This document shows positions 1 to 7,263 of a DNA stretch of 14,738 bases, piece by piece. The stretch spans positions 1 through 14,738 of the forward strand of contig JAJZOA010000308.1 in NCBI GenBank assembly GCA_021852225.1. The letters run 5' to 3'. How positions within the stretch are numbered: the stretch's first letter is position 1; each line of letters starts with the position of its first letter. The translations under genes were made by a program, and so were the position numbers. A model generated the notes under the pieces. That model saw nothing but the letters and a program-made list of their open reading frames with translations. It was not told where the DNA came from and ran no database searches. The DNA is from Planctomycetota bacterium (lineage in GTDB: Bacteria > Planctomycetota > Phycisphaerae > WQYP01).

Positions 1-206
1 CACAGTCGCGGTGGCTGTGTGGAACCGTAGCCCGCCAGATCGGCGTAAACTCCATGGCTCTTTAGGAGAATAAAGAGTTTGTTATGTTTTTTTAATTTGT
101 TATCGTTATCCTCCGCAAGTGGCGGCGCACCGTAGCCCATTCGGTCAGTGGGCAATGCACAGATCCTTTGATCAGAATAAATGAGGGCGTTATTAAGGAG
201 CTTTCA

Positions 207-1088
207 ATGCCATACAGACCAGTAAAATCAGATCGCGGTTCAAGGGCGGCATTTACACTCGTGGAACTTCTGGTGGTCATTTCCATTATTGCGCTGTTAA
301 TATCCCTACTTCTTCCGGCCCTCGCCTTGGCGAAGCTGGATGCCGAGAGTACGGTTTGCTTATCTCGGTTGCGGTCGCTTGGCCAGTTGACGGTGGAGTA
401 TTCGGGTTCTAATGGTGGATTCACGCCGCCGACCTATGACAACAACACAACCGATCCGGTCTGGTCCGACGTTCTTTTCGATTGGTACACAAGCAGCCCA
501 CCATTTTCAGCATCATATCAGTGGGGACCTTATCTAGGCACGTCGGGCCAACAAGGGATCACGGCCGATTCGATGGCGAAGAAGTTCGAAGCTTTGTTTT
601 GGGATCCAGTCCGAACGATGCCGATCACATATGCTTTTGGGACATCCTACGCGTCCAATCCCAATGGCTTCGGTTGGGAGATAGTGGGACAGGGAACTGA
701 TCCTACCGGCGGGGTTCCGTCCTACATCCGGATGTCCAATATCAAGAGTCCTACCAATCTCGTGGCTATTGGAGACGCCAACCAGGTGTTTAACAATGGC
801 AGTTGCTGGACCGCGTTTAACTGGTGGCCGTCGCCGTCCTACTTCGGCGATTTAAACTCTTCTGCCCCAATAGCCCAAATGATTCCACCCGGAGCCCCAG
901 GTACCCGAACGAATTTTGACTATCCCAATGGTGCCGGAAGCGGATTACGCTATCGGCATGGAGACACGACGGTTAACTTTCCTGAACCGTATCTGTCCAC
1001 GGGAATAGCAAACGTCGTATTCTTTGATGGCCATGCGGCAGGGATTAAGGCTCGCAGCCTCAAGTATTACAACTGTCTTAACCAGTGA
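207..1088 (+). CDS. Prepilin-like (type II secretion/type IV pseudopilin) protein, planctomycete family
   Basis: A 293-residue protein with a class III prepilin leader. A short basic N-terminus ends in Ala15, then Phe16 would be residue +1 of the mature protein and Glu20 the conserved Glu+5; a hydrophobic helix spans about 17-43. The segment STVCLSRLRSLGQ (48-60) and the late RYRHG (248-252) with ANVVFFDGHA (268-277) match the large planctomycete prepilin-like families (DUF1559-like, H-X9-DG type). Such proteins are cleaved by prepilin peptidase and lie in or across the inner membrane; their individual roles are mostly unknown. The ATG at 207 is chosen because AAGGAG (195-200) sits 6 nt upstream; an in-frame TTG at 168 has no such site and would put 13 extra residues before the leader. 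The next genes encode exported carbohydrate-active proteins, so a role in their secretion or in surface attachment is inferred, not shown. Confidence 0.86.
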   Translation: MPYRPVKSDRGSRAAFTLVELLVVISIIALLISLLLPALALAKLDAESTVCLSRLRSLGQLTVEYSGSNGGFTPPTYDNNTTDPVWSDVLFDWYTSSPPFSASYQWGPYLGTSGQQGITADSMAKKFEALFWDPVRTMPITYAFGTSYASNPNGFGWEIVGQGTDPTGGVPSYIRMSNIKSPTNLVAIGDANQVFNNGSCWTAFNWWPSPSYFGDLNSSAPIAQMIPPGAPGTRTNFDYPNGAGSGLRYRHGDTTVNFPEPYLSTGIANVVFFDGHAAGIKARSLKYYNCLNQ

Positions 1089-1179
1089 CGAGGATATGCA
1101 ATAGTTGAGGGGGTCTCGACAAAAAGAATGTATGTATGGCCTGTGGACGAACGACTGTCATTGGGTCGATGATCAAATT

Positions 1180-1184
1180 GGAGG
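1180..1184 (+). promoter_or_regulatory. Ribosome binding site deciding a GTG start
   Basis: GGAGG lies 7 nt before the GTG at 1192. The reading frame is open from a TTG at 1105, but neither that codon nor the ATG at 1132 has a comparable site, and the GTG start gives a normal signal peptide. Confidence 0.6.
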
Positions 1185-1191
1185 TGTGGTA

Positions 1192-2946
1192 GTGTCTCAC
1201 CGTCGACAGTCCATATCGAAAGCGGCGGTATGTGTCGCTTTATTCTTAGGGCTTATGGTGATGCGAATAAAAGCGCATCCGGTCGCACAAGTCTTTACGT
1301 CGGAGCTCGGCCGGATGCCAGCGATTCCTCAGCCCTATAGGATGAGAAATTGGTCGCGGGTCTCCAGACAGTTTTATAAGGTAGTATTTGATTCCCGCGC
1401 CAGCGGTCCATTTTTGCCGCTGATACACATGATACAAGCTACCCACATTGAAGCGCATGCATTTGTCATGCCATCTTATGTAGATCAAAAACCTGATGTC
1501 CGGTCATCAGCACAGGCACTTTCGGATATGGGGGCCGTGTGGGGAGCTACCCTGGTGGGGCGAAATATGTCCGCGGGGACAATTAATTATGTGCGGTTGC
1601 TGGAGCGATTTTTTGATCCCAGCGTCGGGCATGGCCTGTTTGGCAATAATTTCAGGAGTGCCAATCCGCAGGCAACGGCGTGGTACACCATTTTTCCGGA
1701 TATCACAGCCGCCGCGATTTCAGCCCGATACCCCGCTGAACGGAAACTGGCGAAGATGTGTCGCGCCACAGCCCTCTCATGGGCGGACGCCATACCATAT
1801 TTTAAGAAGCCAGATGGTCGCTATGATTTTAATTATACCGGCTTCAATTTTTCCACCATGCGGCCAGTCTACAACGGTAGGTGGCGTGAGCCGGACATGG
1901 CGGCGGGCATCGCGTGGGTGGAATATATGGCGTGGCGGCGGTGGCATGATCCGGTTTTTCTCCATGCGGCAAAAGCATGCATGCAATATCTTTCCAATTT
2001 GCCACGATCGAATAATCCAAGCTACGAAGTTCTTACGCCATTTGGCGTTATCGCGGCCATACGCATGAACGTCGAGCTTAGGAAGCATTATCCGGTGAAA
2101 AAATTTCTGTACTGGTGTTTTAGCCGTTATCACGCTCGGCCAACTTGGGGAGTAGAGAACGCCCAATGGGACGGTCAGGATGTCAATGGCTTGGTTGGCG
2201 CGGTGAATCATCCGCCGCAGAGACCATGGGGCGTTGGGGGCTACGCCTTTTTTATGGAGACGGCAACGCAATTGTGGGCGTTGGCACCGGTGGCACGGTA
2301 CGACCAGCGGTACGCCACGGCTTTAGGTAAATGGATATTGAATACCGCTAACGCCAGCCGCCTTTTCTACGGCAAGTTCCACCCCGCAGCCCGGCAGAGT
2401 GATCCGGGTTGGGCATTGGGGGAATCTCTGATTGCTTACGAGGGATTAAAATACCGCCGCGACTACCCAGGCCAGCCGCTGATCGCAACCGGCGATCGAA
2501 AATCATTTCTTGATCCCGGGCGATCCGGCCGCAATTATCATGCGGGTGCCACGAATTACTGCCTTTATGGCGCAGTTTATGTTGGTGTGCTTGGCTCGCT
2601 GGTGCAGAAAACCAATGTTCGCGGCATTTTGCAAATAAATCTTGGTTCTACAGACACCAGCGCCCCGGTCGGCTTTCCCACCTTTCTGTTCTACAATCCC
2701 TATAAGCGGATGAGGACGGTGACGATAAAAATTGGGTCAAAGAAAGTAAATCTTTACAACACTATGAGCGGAGACTTTATCGCCCATAATGTATCTGGCA
2801 CCGCGCCAGTGTCGGTGCCGCCAAATTCCGCAGTGATTCTGGTGTATACGGCGGCTGATGGAGTTGTTTCTTACCATAGGCACGAAACCTTAGTCAACAA
2901 CTGTGTGATTGATTATCGCCATGGCCAGAGGACTTCTGATGAATGA
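1192..2946 (+). CDS. Secreted protein, probable alpha/alpha-toroid glycosidase-like
   Basis: From the GTG at 1192 the protein has 584 residues. It opens with a Sec signal peptide: basic SHRRQSISK, a hydrophobic core about 11-24, and a likely cut near IKA/HP at about 29. The body is rich in aromatic and amphipathic helical segments, for example AGIAWVEYMAWRRWHDP (about 238-254) and GGYAFFMETATQLWALAP (about 349-366), the style of six-hairpin (alpha/alpha) glycosidases and lyases. It ends in a beta-rich segment with FPTFLFYNPYKRMRTVTI (about 495-512), which I associate with uncharacterised proteins of this type, followed by an unrelated-looking polar tail. I cannot assign a glycoside hydrolase family or catalytic acids. 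The next gene is a GH130 enzyme on the same strand, so a role in the same polysaccharide pathway is inferred. An uncharacterised non-catalytic binding protein is the main alternative. Confidence 0.72.
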   Translation: MSHRRQSISKAAVCVALFLGLMVMRIKAHPVAQVFTSELGRMPAIPQPYRMRNWSRVSRQFYKVVFDSRASGPFLPLIHMIQATHIEAHAFVMPSYVDQKPDVRSSAQALSDMGAVWGATLVGRNMSAGTINYVRLLERFFDPSVGHGLFGNNFRSANPQATAWYTIFPDITAAAISARYPAERKLAKMCRATALSWADAIPYFKKPDGRYDFNYTGFNFSTMRPVYNGRWREPDMAAGIAWVEYMAWRRWHDPVFLHAAKACMQYLSNLPRSNNPSYEVLTPFGVIAAIRMNVELRKHYPVKKFLYWCFSRYHARPTWGVENAQWDGQDVNGLVGAVNHPPQRPWGVGGYAFFMETATQLWALAPVARYDQRYATALGKWILNTANASRLFYGKFHPAARQSDPGWALGESLIAYEGLKYRRDYPGQPLIATGDRKSFLDPGRSGRNYHAGATNYCLYGAVYVGVLGSLVQKTNVRGILQINLGSTDTSAPVGFPTFLFYNPYKRMRTVTIKIGSKKVNLYNTMSGDFIAHNVSGTAPVSVPPNSAVILVYTAADGVVSYHRHETLVNNCVIDYRHGQRTSDE

Positions 2947-2953
2947 CAACGTG

Positions 2954-2966
2954 GTGTCAATGACAC
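2954..2966. promoter_or_regulatory. Perfect 13-nt palindrome, possible operator
   Basis: GTGTCA-A-TGACAC is a perfect inverted repeat with a one-base centre. It lies just after the stop at 2946 and about 75-85 nt upstream of the predicted -35 of the GH130 gene. Its position suits a regulator site, but no regulator gene is present and it could be chance. Confidence 0.3.
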
Positions 2967-3039
2967 TCGATAACCCCACTCACTGTTGCCTATTTCCGGC
3001 GTCGGCTGCCGGGGGCGAAGTCTTCGGCGAAGGCTGAAC

Positions 3040-3068
3040 TTTAGGCGGTAGAGCGGTCGGCGTATAAT
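3040..3068 (+). promoter_or_regulatory. Predicted sigma70-type promoter of the GH130 gene
   Basis: A perfect TATAAT (3063-3068) is preceded, after 17 nt, by TTTAGG (3040-3045), a weak match to TTGACA. The -10 lies 33 nt before the GH130 start codon, which would give a short leader of about 25 nt. The weak -35 suggests low basal activity or an activator. Confidence 0.45.
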
Positions 3069-3101
3069 GATATCCGCCAACTTTTTAAGAAGGAATGCTT
3101 T

Positions 3102-4229
3102 ATGAATCGAAGAACATTTATGACGTTGCTGACCGGGGCCACCGCCGGGGCGATTATAAAAATGAAGGCGACCGATGCGAAAATAACTCCGGATCACTGG
3201 GAGATCGGGCCTTTTATGCGTCCAGCCGGAGGTCAACCCATTTTAAGCCCCAATCGGGATGCTGTATTTATTGATCCGAACACGCACCGTCTTTCGTACT
3301 GGGAATTTTCGCATGCGTTTAACCCGGCGGCGATTGCCTGGAACAACAAGCTATATGTGTTATTTCGAGCCGAGGGGCGGCATGGTGATGAAATTGGCGG
3401 GTACACCAGTCGCGTGGGCCTTGCGGAGAGTTCCGACGGGAGTTCATTTCAGGTGTTGCCACACCCAGTGGTATATCCCTCGCCGGGTAAATGGGGAAAA
3501 TATGAATGGCCCGGTGGCTGTGAGGATCCGCGAATCGTCCAAACTGAAGATGGCACATTTGTGATTACGTTTACCATGTGGGATCACAAGGTGGCGCGGC
3601 TGGGCGTTGCCACTTCCAAAAATTTAACTCACTGGACGCATCACGGGCCGGTGTTTCGGGAAGCGTATAAGGGCCGCTTTGCAAATTTGTGGTCGAAATC
3701 CGGAGCCATTGTCACGCGAAAAGCCGGAAACCAAGTTGTTGCCGCCAAAATCCATGGCCGCTATTGGATGTATTGGCATACCAATCGGCAAACGCTTCTG
3801 GCGCACTCGGAAGATATTTTGAATTGGTCGCCGGTTTTGGATGGAAGCGGCCAACTGCGGCTGGTACTGCCAAAAAGCGAACCCGGACATTTTGATTCAT
3901 GGCTAACCGAATCCGGGCCACCGGCGCTTCTTACGCGACGGGGAATAGTATTTTTCTATAACGGCATGAGCGATGGCCTGATTAAAAAAGGCCCGCGCGT
4001 CCCGGCCAGCCAGTATTCTGCGGGGCAAGCACTGTTTTCGGGAGATGATCCGGCGCAACTCCTGCACCGGCCAGCGGAACCATTTTTCTGGCCAGAGGAA
4101 CCGTGGGAAAAAAGCGGGCAATACAAGGCGGGTACTACCTTCATCGAAGGGCTGGCCTGGTTTCGCAATAAGTGGTTTCTCTTCTACGGTGGAGCGGATA
4201 CGGACGTTGGTGTGGCAATAACCAGCTAA
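3102..4229 (+). CDS. GH130 beta-mannoside phosphorylase/hydrolase, Tat-exported
   Basis: A 375-residue glycosidase of family GH130, a five-bladed beta-propeller that acts on beta-1,4- or beta-1,2-mannosides by phosphorolysis or, in some subgroups, hydrolysis. Visible motifs: FNPAAI (73-78), FRAEG (88-92), SRVGLAESSDG (103-113), GGCEDPRIV (138-146) with the family catalytic Asp142, KSGAIV (199-204), ESGPPAL (270-276), FYNGMS (285-290), and FIEGLAWF with FLFYGGAD near the C-terminus. The N-terminus NRRTFM followed by a short hydrophobic stretch is a twin-arginine export signal, so the enzyme probably acts outside the cytoplasm. Free phosphate is scarce there, which makes hydrolysis a fair alternative to phosphorolysis. 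The ATG has a good ribosome site, AAGAAGGAA at 3087-3095. The exact substrate cannot be read from the sequence. Confidence 0.93.
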   Translation: MNRRTFMTLLTGATAGAIIKMKATDAKITPDHWEIGPFMRPAGGQPILSPNRDAVFIDPNTHRLSYWEFSHAFNPAAIAWNNKLYVLFRAEGRHGDEIGGYTSRVGLAESSDGSSFQVLPHPVVYPSPGKWGKYEWPGGCEDPRIVQTEDGTFVITFTMWDHKVARLGVATSKNLTHWTHHGPVFREAYKGRFANLWSKSGAIVTRKAGNQVVAAKIHGRYWMYWHTNRQTLLAHSEDILNWSPVLDGSGQLRLVLPKSEPGHFDSWLTESGPPALLTRRGIVFFYNGMSDGLIKKGPRVPASQYSAGQALFSGDDPAQLLHRPAEPFFWPEEPWEKSGQYKAGTTFIEGLAWFRNKWFLFYGGADTDVGVAITS

Positions 4230-4348
4230 TGGGATTGAATTTGCAAGCTCTCACAGCTTCCACTGATGTGCCGCTGAATGACCAGCGCCCCAGGACAATG
4301 GATGTTATCAGCAGAAATGGTGCGATTGATGGTTTAGATTTGCGATAA
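4229..4348 (+). CDS. Candidate 39-aa small protein overlapping the GH130 stop
   Basis: An ATG at 4229 overlaps the GH130 stop codon as TAATG and opens a 39-codon frame beginning MGLNLQALTA and ending AIDGLDLR. The predicted terminator at 4377-4405 begins 28 nt after its stop, so it would be the last cistron of the unit. There is no separate ribosome site; translation would depend on coupling to the GH130 gene. The peptide has no signal, membrane segment or motif that I recognise. It may equally be a chance frame in a 3' untranslated region. Confidence 0.3.
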   Translation: MGLNLQALTASTDVPLNDQRPRTMDVISRNGAIDGLDLR

Positions 4349-4376
4349 ATTCGCCGCTGCCATTTAGGCAAACGTC

Positions 4377-4405
4377 CCGCCAACCCCACCTGGCGGAAAT
4401 TTTTT
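4377..4405 (+). terminator. Rho-independent terminator after the GH130 unit
   Basis: CCGCCA (4377-4382) pairs with TGGCGG (4391-4396) around an 8-nt loop. AAA and then six T residues (4400-4405) follow. This is a short but classical hairpin-plus-T-tract on the + strand, ending the GH130 transcript. Confidence 0.6.
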
Positions 4406-4458
4406 GACGGGGGTAAATTCTAATTCCTTGATTGCACAAACGTTTCAAGGAGTCAGCA

Positions 4459-4506
4459 ATGAATCAGCAGGATGAGTTGTCCAATGGCAATCGTCGTGCA
4501 TTTTAG
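4459..4506 (+). pseudogene. Possible remnant start of a second prepilin gene (15 codons)
   Basis: AAGGAG (4447-4452) lies 6 nt before an ATG, the same spacing as the prepilin gene at 207. The frame encodes MNQQDELSNGNRRAF and then TAG. A basic RRAF end is just what precedes TLVELLVVI in planctomycete prepilins, so the frame appears to stop immediately after the +1 phenylalanine. The DNA after the stop shows only scattered similarity to the other prepilin gene and encodes no hydrophobic helix in any frame I checked. It is either a decayed or truncated prepilin gene or a chance short ORF with a good ribosome site. Confidence 0.3.
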
Positions 4507-4579
4507 CCTCATGCCGTGGTCGTTTTTGCGGGTAACTGCGGTTTAAGAAGGATTCAGGTTCCAGGTCGGGGCAAGGTCT

Positions 4580-4614
4580 GATTCGGAAATCGAACGCGCT
4601 GTTCGAAATGAATC
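4580..4614. repeat. Imperfect hairpin in the convergent intergenic region
   Basis: GATTC (4580-4584) pairs with GAATC (4610-4614), and inside it CGAAC (4591-4595) pairs with GTTCG (4601-4605) around a 5-nt loop. It lies about 85 nt beyond the stop of the MnmE-like gene and may end that transcript, but it has no T tract on either strand. The rest of 4230-4699, apart from the small frames and terminator listed separately, shows nothing that I recognise. Confidence 0.3.
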
Positions 4615-4699
4615 ATTGCAATAGATCGCCAATGGATGTGCGAAGCTTGTTGCAGTTGCGTAAGGTAGGCGTCAACATTAGGCTTTCTGCCGCACAGCT

Positions 4700-5971
4700 T
4701 TACCCTTTAAGTGTGTCAAGAATGCGCTGTGCCTCCGCCCATGTTGCGGCCATCGCCAGGTTCTCCAGCAGAAAACTCTGTCGTGAGGTGCAGGGAAATG
4801 CCACCTCCGCCGGGGCTGAAAGCTTTGCCAGACCAAGTACCTGAAAAATAAGGTCTGAAAGTTCCGCAAAGCCCGCAAGTTCGGGCGCGCATATCCGCAC
4901 CGCCGGAAGATGGGGATATTCAGCCAACGGATTCCATTGCGCCGGCAGATCCGTCTTGGTGGCTACCAGAATCAGCGGCTGCCTTCGCTCCGGGCTGCTT
5001 GCCAGTCGGTTTAATATGGATGCTGTTTGCGGCTCCAGCGGCCGGGACTGGTCTGCCAGAAATAGCAGAATATCCGCGACGGCAAGCTGCTCACCTGTGC
5101 GTTCAATGGATAGAGCCTCGAGTGTATCCTCGGTCAGCCGGATGCCTGCGGTATCCACCAGATGCACACAGATACGCACCGGACCACTGGAAAGAAACGC
5201 CGGCTCGTCCACCCAGTCGCGAGTGGTGCCGGGAATATTGCTGACAATACTCGCCGGGCGGCCGGTAAGGGCATTAAGAAGCGTTGATTTTCCCGCGTTG
5301 GGTGCGCCGATAATGGCCAGCACAGGCGGCCGCAACAGGAATTGCGACCATGCCGTCTGAGCGCGTAGCCATTGCGCTTCCCTGTGAATCTGCTGCAATT
5401 GATGCGCGCTAGGCGACCTGGCCGCTAATCGGCTTTGCCATTGATCCGCCCAGTTCGGCAGACCGTCATTCAACTGCCCCGCAAGTTGATCCACTGCGGC
5501 ATCACACTTTGCGCGACAAAGCTCAAGCCATATTTCCCGCGAAAGTTGCGATTGCGGCATCTGGGGTTGCAGGTGAACTGGTACGGATTTAAAAAAATCG
5601 CCATCAATTGATTCCGCCGCCGAAACCGCCTGTATTCCAATTTCCTGCAAGGCCGCCATCGCGCGGGCTACCACCGCAGTGCCACCATGTAAATGAAATT
5701 CGATCTGTGTCGGACTGTGAAAAACAATCAGACCGTTATCAAATACCTGCCTGTTGTGATAAAAATCCGTCCGGGCGATCTGCCCGGTCGCCAATCGCCT
5801 AAAGTCCGTCAGGTCCCGATGGCATATCTTCCGCAGCGCTACACCGGTCTCCGGGCCGGCAATTGCTATCACAGCAATGGCCCCGGTTGTGCCGGCGGTT
5901 AACACCATTGCTACGGTGGCGGAGTGTTCGCATGCGACATCTGGTTCTTCAATTTGTGAGCGGTTTACCAT
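4700..5971 (-). CDS. MnmE/TrmE-like GTPase lacking the C-terminal cysteine motif
   Basis: A 423-residue GTPase of the MnmE (TrmE) family. True MnmE works with MnmG to modify wobble uridine 34 of some tRNAs. The G domain is intact: GAPNAGKST (222-230), GTTRD (248-252), DTAG (273-276) and TKTD (338-341, a variant of NKxD). N-terminal traces remain, TTGAIAVIAIAGP (28-40) and EFHLHGG (91-97), but the SYTGED-like segment that normally precedes the latter is missing. The protein ends at LDTLKG, well before the place where MnmE carries FCIGK, whose cysteine is needed for catalysis. It is therefore probably a divergent paralog or a degenerate form, and I do not give it the mnmE name. The ATG is 7 nt after the nif3 stop with no clear ribosome site, so translation is probably coupled. 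Confidence 0.85.
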   Translation of the reverse strand: MVNRSQIEEPDVACEHSATVAMVLTAGTTGAIAVIAIAGPETGVALRKICHRDLTDFRRLATGQIARTDFYHNRQVFDNGLIVFHSPTQIEFHLHGGTAVVARAMAALQEIGIQAVSAAESIDGDFFKSVPVHLQPQMPQSQLSREIWLELCRAKCDAAVDQLAGQLNDGLPNWADQWQSRLAARSPSAHQLQQIHREAQWLRAQTAWSQFLLRPPVLAIIGAPNAGKSTLLNALTGRPASIVSNIPGTTRDWVDEPAFLSSGPVRICVHLVDTAGIRLTEDTLEALSIERTGEQLAVADILLFLADQSRPLEPQTASILNRLASSPERRQPLILVATKTDLPAQWNPLAEYPHLPAVRICAPELAGFAELSDLIFQVLGLAKLSAPAEVAFPCTSRQSFLLENLAMAATWAEAQRILDTLKG

Positions 5972-5978
5972 GGCGGCA

Positions 5979-7070
5979 TTACATCCACAAAATCGGGCTG
6001 TCGTCCGGACCGCTTAAAACCTGAACATTCAATTGTGGATAAGCGGCTTTCAACCGCCTGGCCACCGACCGAAGCACCGGCTGCTCGCTGGCGGCGTGGC
6101 CAAGGCAAATCGCCGACAGGCCCATGCCCGCATAATGCAGCATGTCGTGATGTTTGAGTTCCCCGGTTATCAGACAATCTATCATCCGTAATTTCATGGT
6201 CGAGGCCGGTTCCGATCCAGAACTCCCCGCAATAATTGCAGCACTTTGCAATATCGTCTGCGGGTCGCCGATAACCGCGACGGCTTTTAATTTCAGTTGA
6301 CTGCGACAATTGCGGGCAATCTGCCCAAGCGTCAGCGGCTGACTGAATCGGGCTATCCTGCCCAGGCCCGGTTCCTCCGGCGGGTTTTCCATCGCCAGCA
6401 GATCAAACGCCGGTTCTTCATACGGATGGCTGGCCCGCAGCGCGGCGACTACCGGTGCCAGATGGCTTCGGGGGACAATTGTTTCAAAGCGTATTTCCGG
6501 CACAAATTCTAACTGGCCCTTGCGGCCTGCGGCCGGTGAAGTCGATTCATCCCCGAAAAATGTTCCCGTACCGCGAGTGCGAAAACTGCACTGCGTGTAG
6601 CGGCTGTTGATGCCTATCTTGCCGGCACCCGCTTCAAATACCGCCGCGGCCACTTGTTCCAGATGGCTTTCCGGTATAAACACCACCAGTTTAACGGTCG
6701 CTCCTTTTGCTGGCTTAAGCAGAAGTGAACCTGTCACACTTAGATTCAATTCGGCGGCAAGACAATCGTTGGTGCCTCCTGAGGCAATATCCAGCGCTGT
6801 GTGCGGACTGTATACCCACACATTATTCTGACTTAATTCCACTGCCAGGCTCGCTGGTGTCTGATCGCGGACACATAAATTTTCCACCGGCTTTAACAGC
6901 GGCGGATGATAGCAGACCAGCAGCGTATTTTCCGCAGCCAGCGCCTTGTCCCTCACGCGGGCGGTCAGGTCCAGCGCGATCAAAACGCGCTTAATGGGCT
7001 GGTCCCGGTTACGCGGCGAGCTTAAAAGTCCCACATGATCCCAGTCTTCAGCCAGGCAGGGGGGGGGCAA
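5979..7070 (-). CDS. NIF3-family dinuclear metal protein (N-terminus in another frame)
   Basis: The intact frame gives 363 residues of a NIF3/YbgI-YqfO protein with the PII-like domain inserted in the middle. Motifs: LAEDWDHVGLL (6-16), CYHPPLLK (53-60), SPHTALD (88-94) with metal ligands His90 and Asp94, the insert from KLVVFIPESHLEQV to HPYEEPAFD (about 127-223), then ITGELKHHDML (301-311) and LGHAASEQPVL (323-333) with the last His and Glu ligands. Family members bind two metal ions; the biochemical role is still poorly defined, with GTP cyclohydrolase-like and metal-chaperone proposals. This frame starts only at a TTG inside a nine-C run and lacks the usual first helix; the missing residues are encoded just upstream in another frame (see 7059-7188). 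The gene follows the aldolase by 75 nt of true spacing and precedes the GTPase by 7 nt, so the three probably form an operon. Confidence 0.9.
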   Translation of the reverse strand: MPPPCLAEDWDHVGLLSSPRNRDQPIKRVLIALDLTARVRDKALAAENTLLVCYHPPLLKPVENLCVRDQTPASLAVELSQNNVWVYSPHTALDIASGGTNDCLAAELNLSVTGSLLLKPAKGATVKLVVFIPESHLEQVAAAVFEAGAGKIGINSRYTQCSFRTRGTGTFFGDESTSPAAGRKGQLEFVPEIRFETIVPRSHLAPVVAALRASHPYEEPAFDLLAMENPPEEPGLGRIARFSQPLTLGQIARNCRSQLKLKAVAVIGDPQTILQSAAIIAGSSGSEPASTMKLRMIDCLITGELKHHDMLHYAGMGLSAICLGHAASEQPVLRSVARRLKAAYPQLNVQVLSGPDDSPILWM

Positions 7071-7188
7071 TGGACTCCATAAAATGGATTATTTCCGCCA
7101 ATGGTCGTCCCGCAATCGGTGGCAGTTGCGAGCGCCGGCCTGCCGCGGAAATCGATCTTAATTTGGTGCTGTTGCGGGATTTAGTCAA
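7059..7188 (-). other. Frame-shifted N-terminal part of nif3 with a 9-nt homopolymer
   Basis: Nine G on the + strand (7059-7067), nine C in the coding strand, separate two frames of one protein. Upstream, the minus strand encodes LAEIIHFMESIAPP, which fits the conserved first helix of NIF3 proteins. Downstream comes CLAEDWDHVGLL. With eight C instead of nine the two would join as IAPPCLAEDWD, the expected family sequence. Possible starts in the upstream frame are TTG at 7101 (GGGA 6 nt upstream) and TTG at 7188 (GGAG 7 nt upstream); a stop lies 27 nt before the latter. A base-count error, a real mutation and slippage-based switching all fit. Confidence 0.65.
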
Positions 7189-7263
7189 TGTGCATCTCCA
7201 TTCACGCAGTCATGGTACAAGTTTACCGCTTATTTCCGCCGCATGACAGGACTTGCGATCGCT

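Noticed and set aside
24..138. Direct repeat ACCGTAGCCC at 24-33 and 129-138
   Set aside because: Only 10 nt match and the flanks differ; no repeat family can be supported. The region 1-206 otherwise shows only a weak TTGTTA-N16-TATCGT promoter-like pair at 79-106.
168..206. TTG start extending the prepilin gene by 13 residues
   Set aside because: The ATG at 207 has AAGGAG at 6 nt and gives a leader of normal length.
4141..4389. 82-codon minus-strand ORF opposite the GH130 3' end
   Set aside because: It runs opposite a confident gene and through the terminator, with no ribosome site or family-like sequence.
4660..4699. Cys-Gly-Arg-Lys in another minus-strand frame just after the MnmE-like stop, recalling the FCIGK end
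   Set aside because: It lies only a few codons after the stop, without the 30 or so residues that should come before it, and the frame continues with unrelated sequence. Coincidence is more likely than a frameshifted MnmE end.
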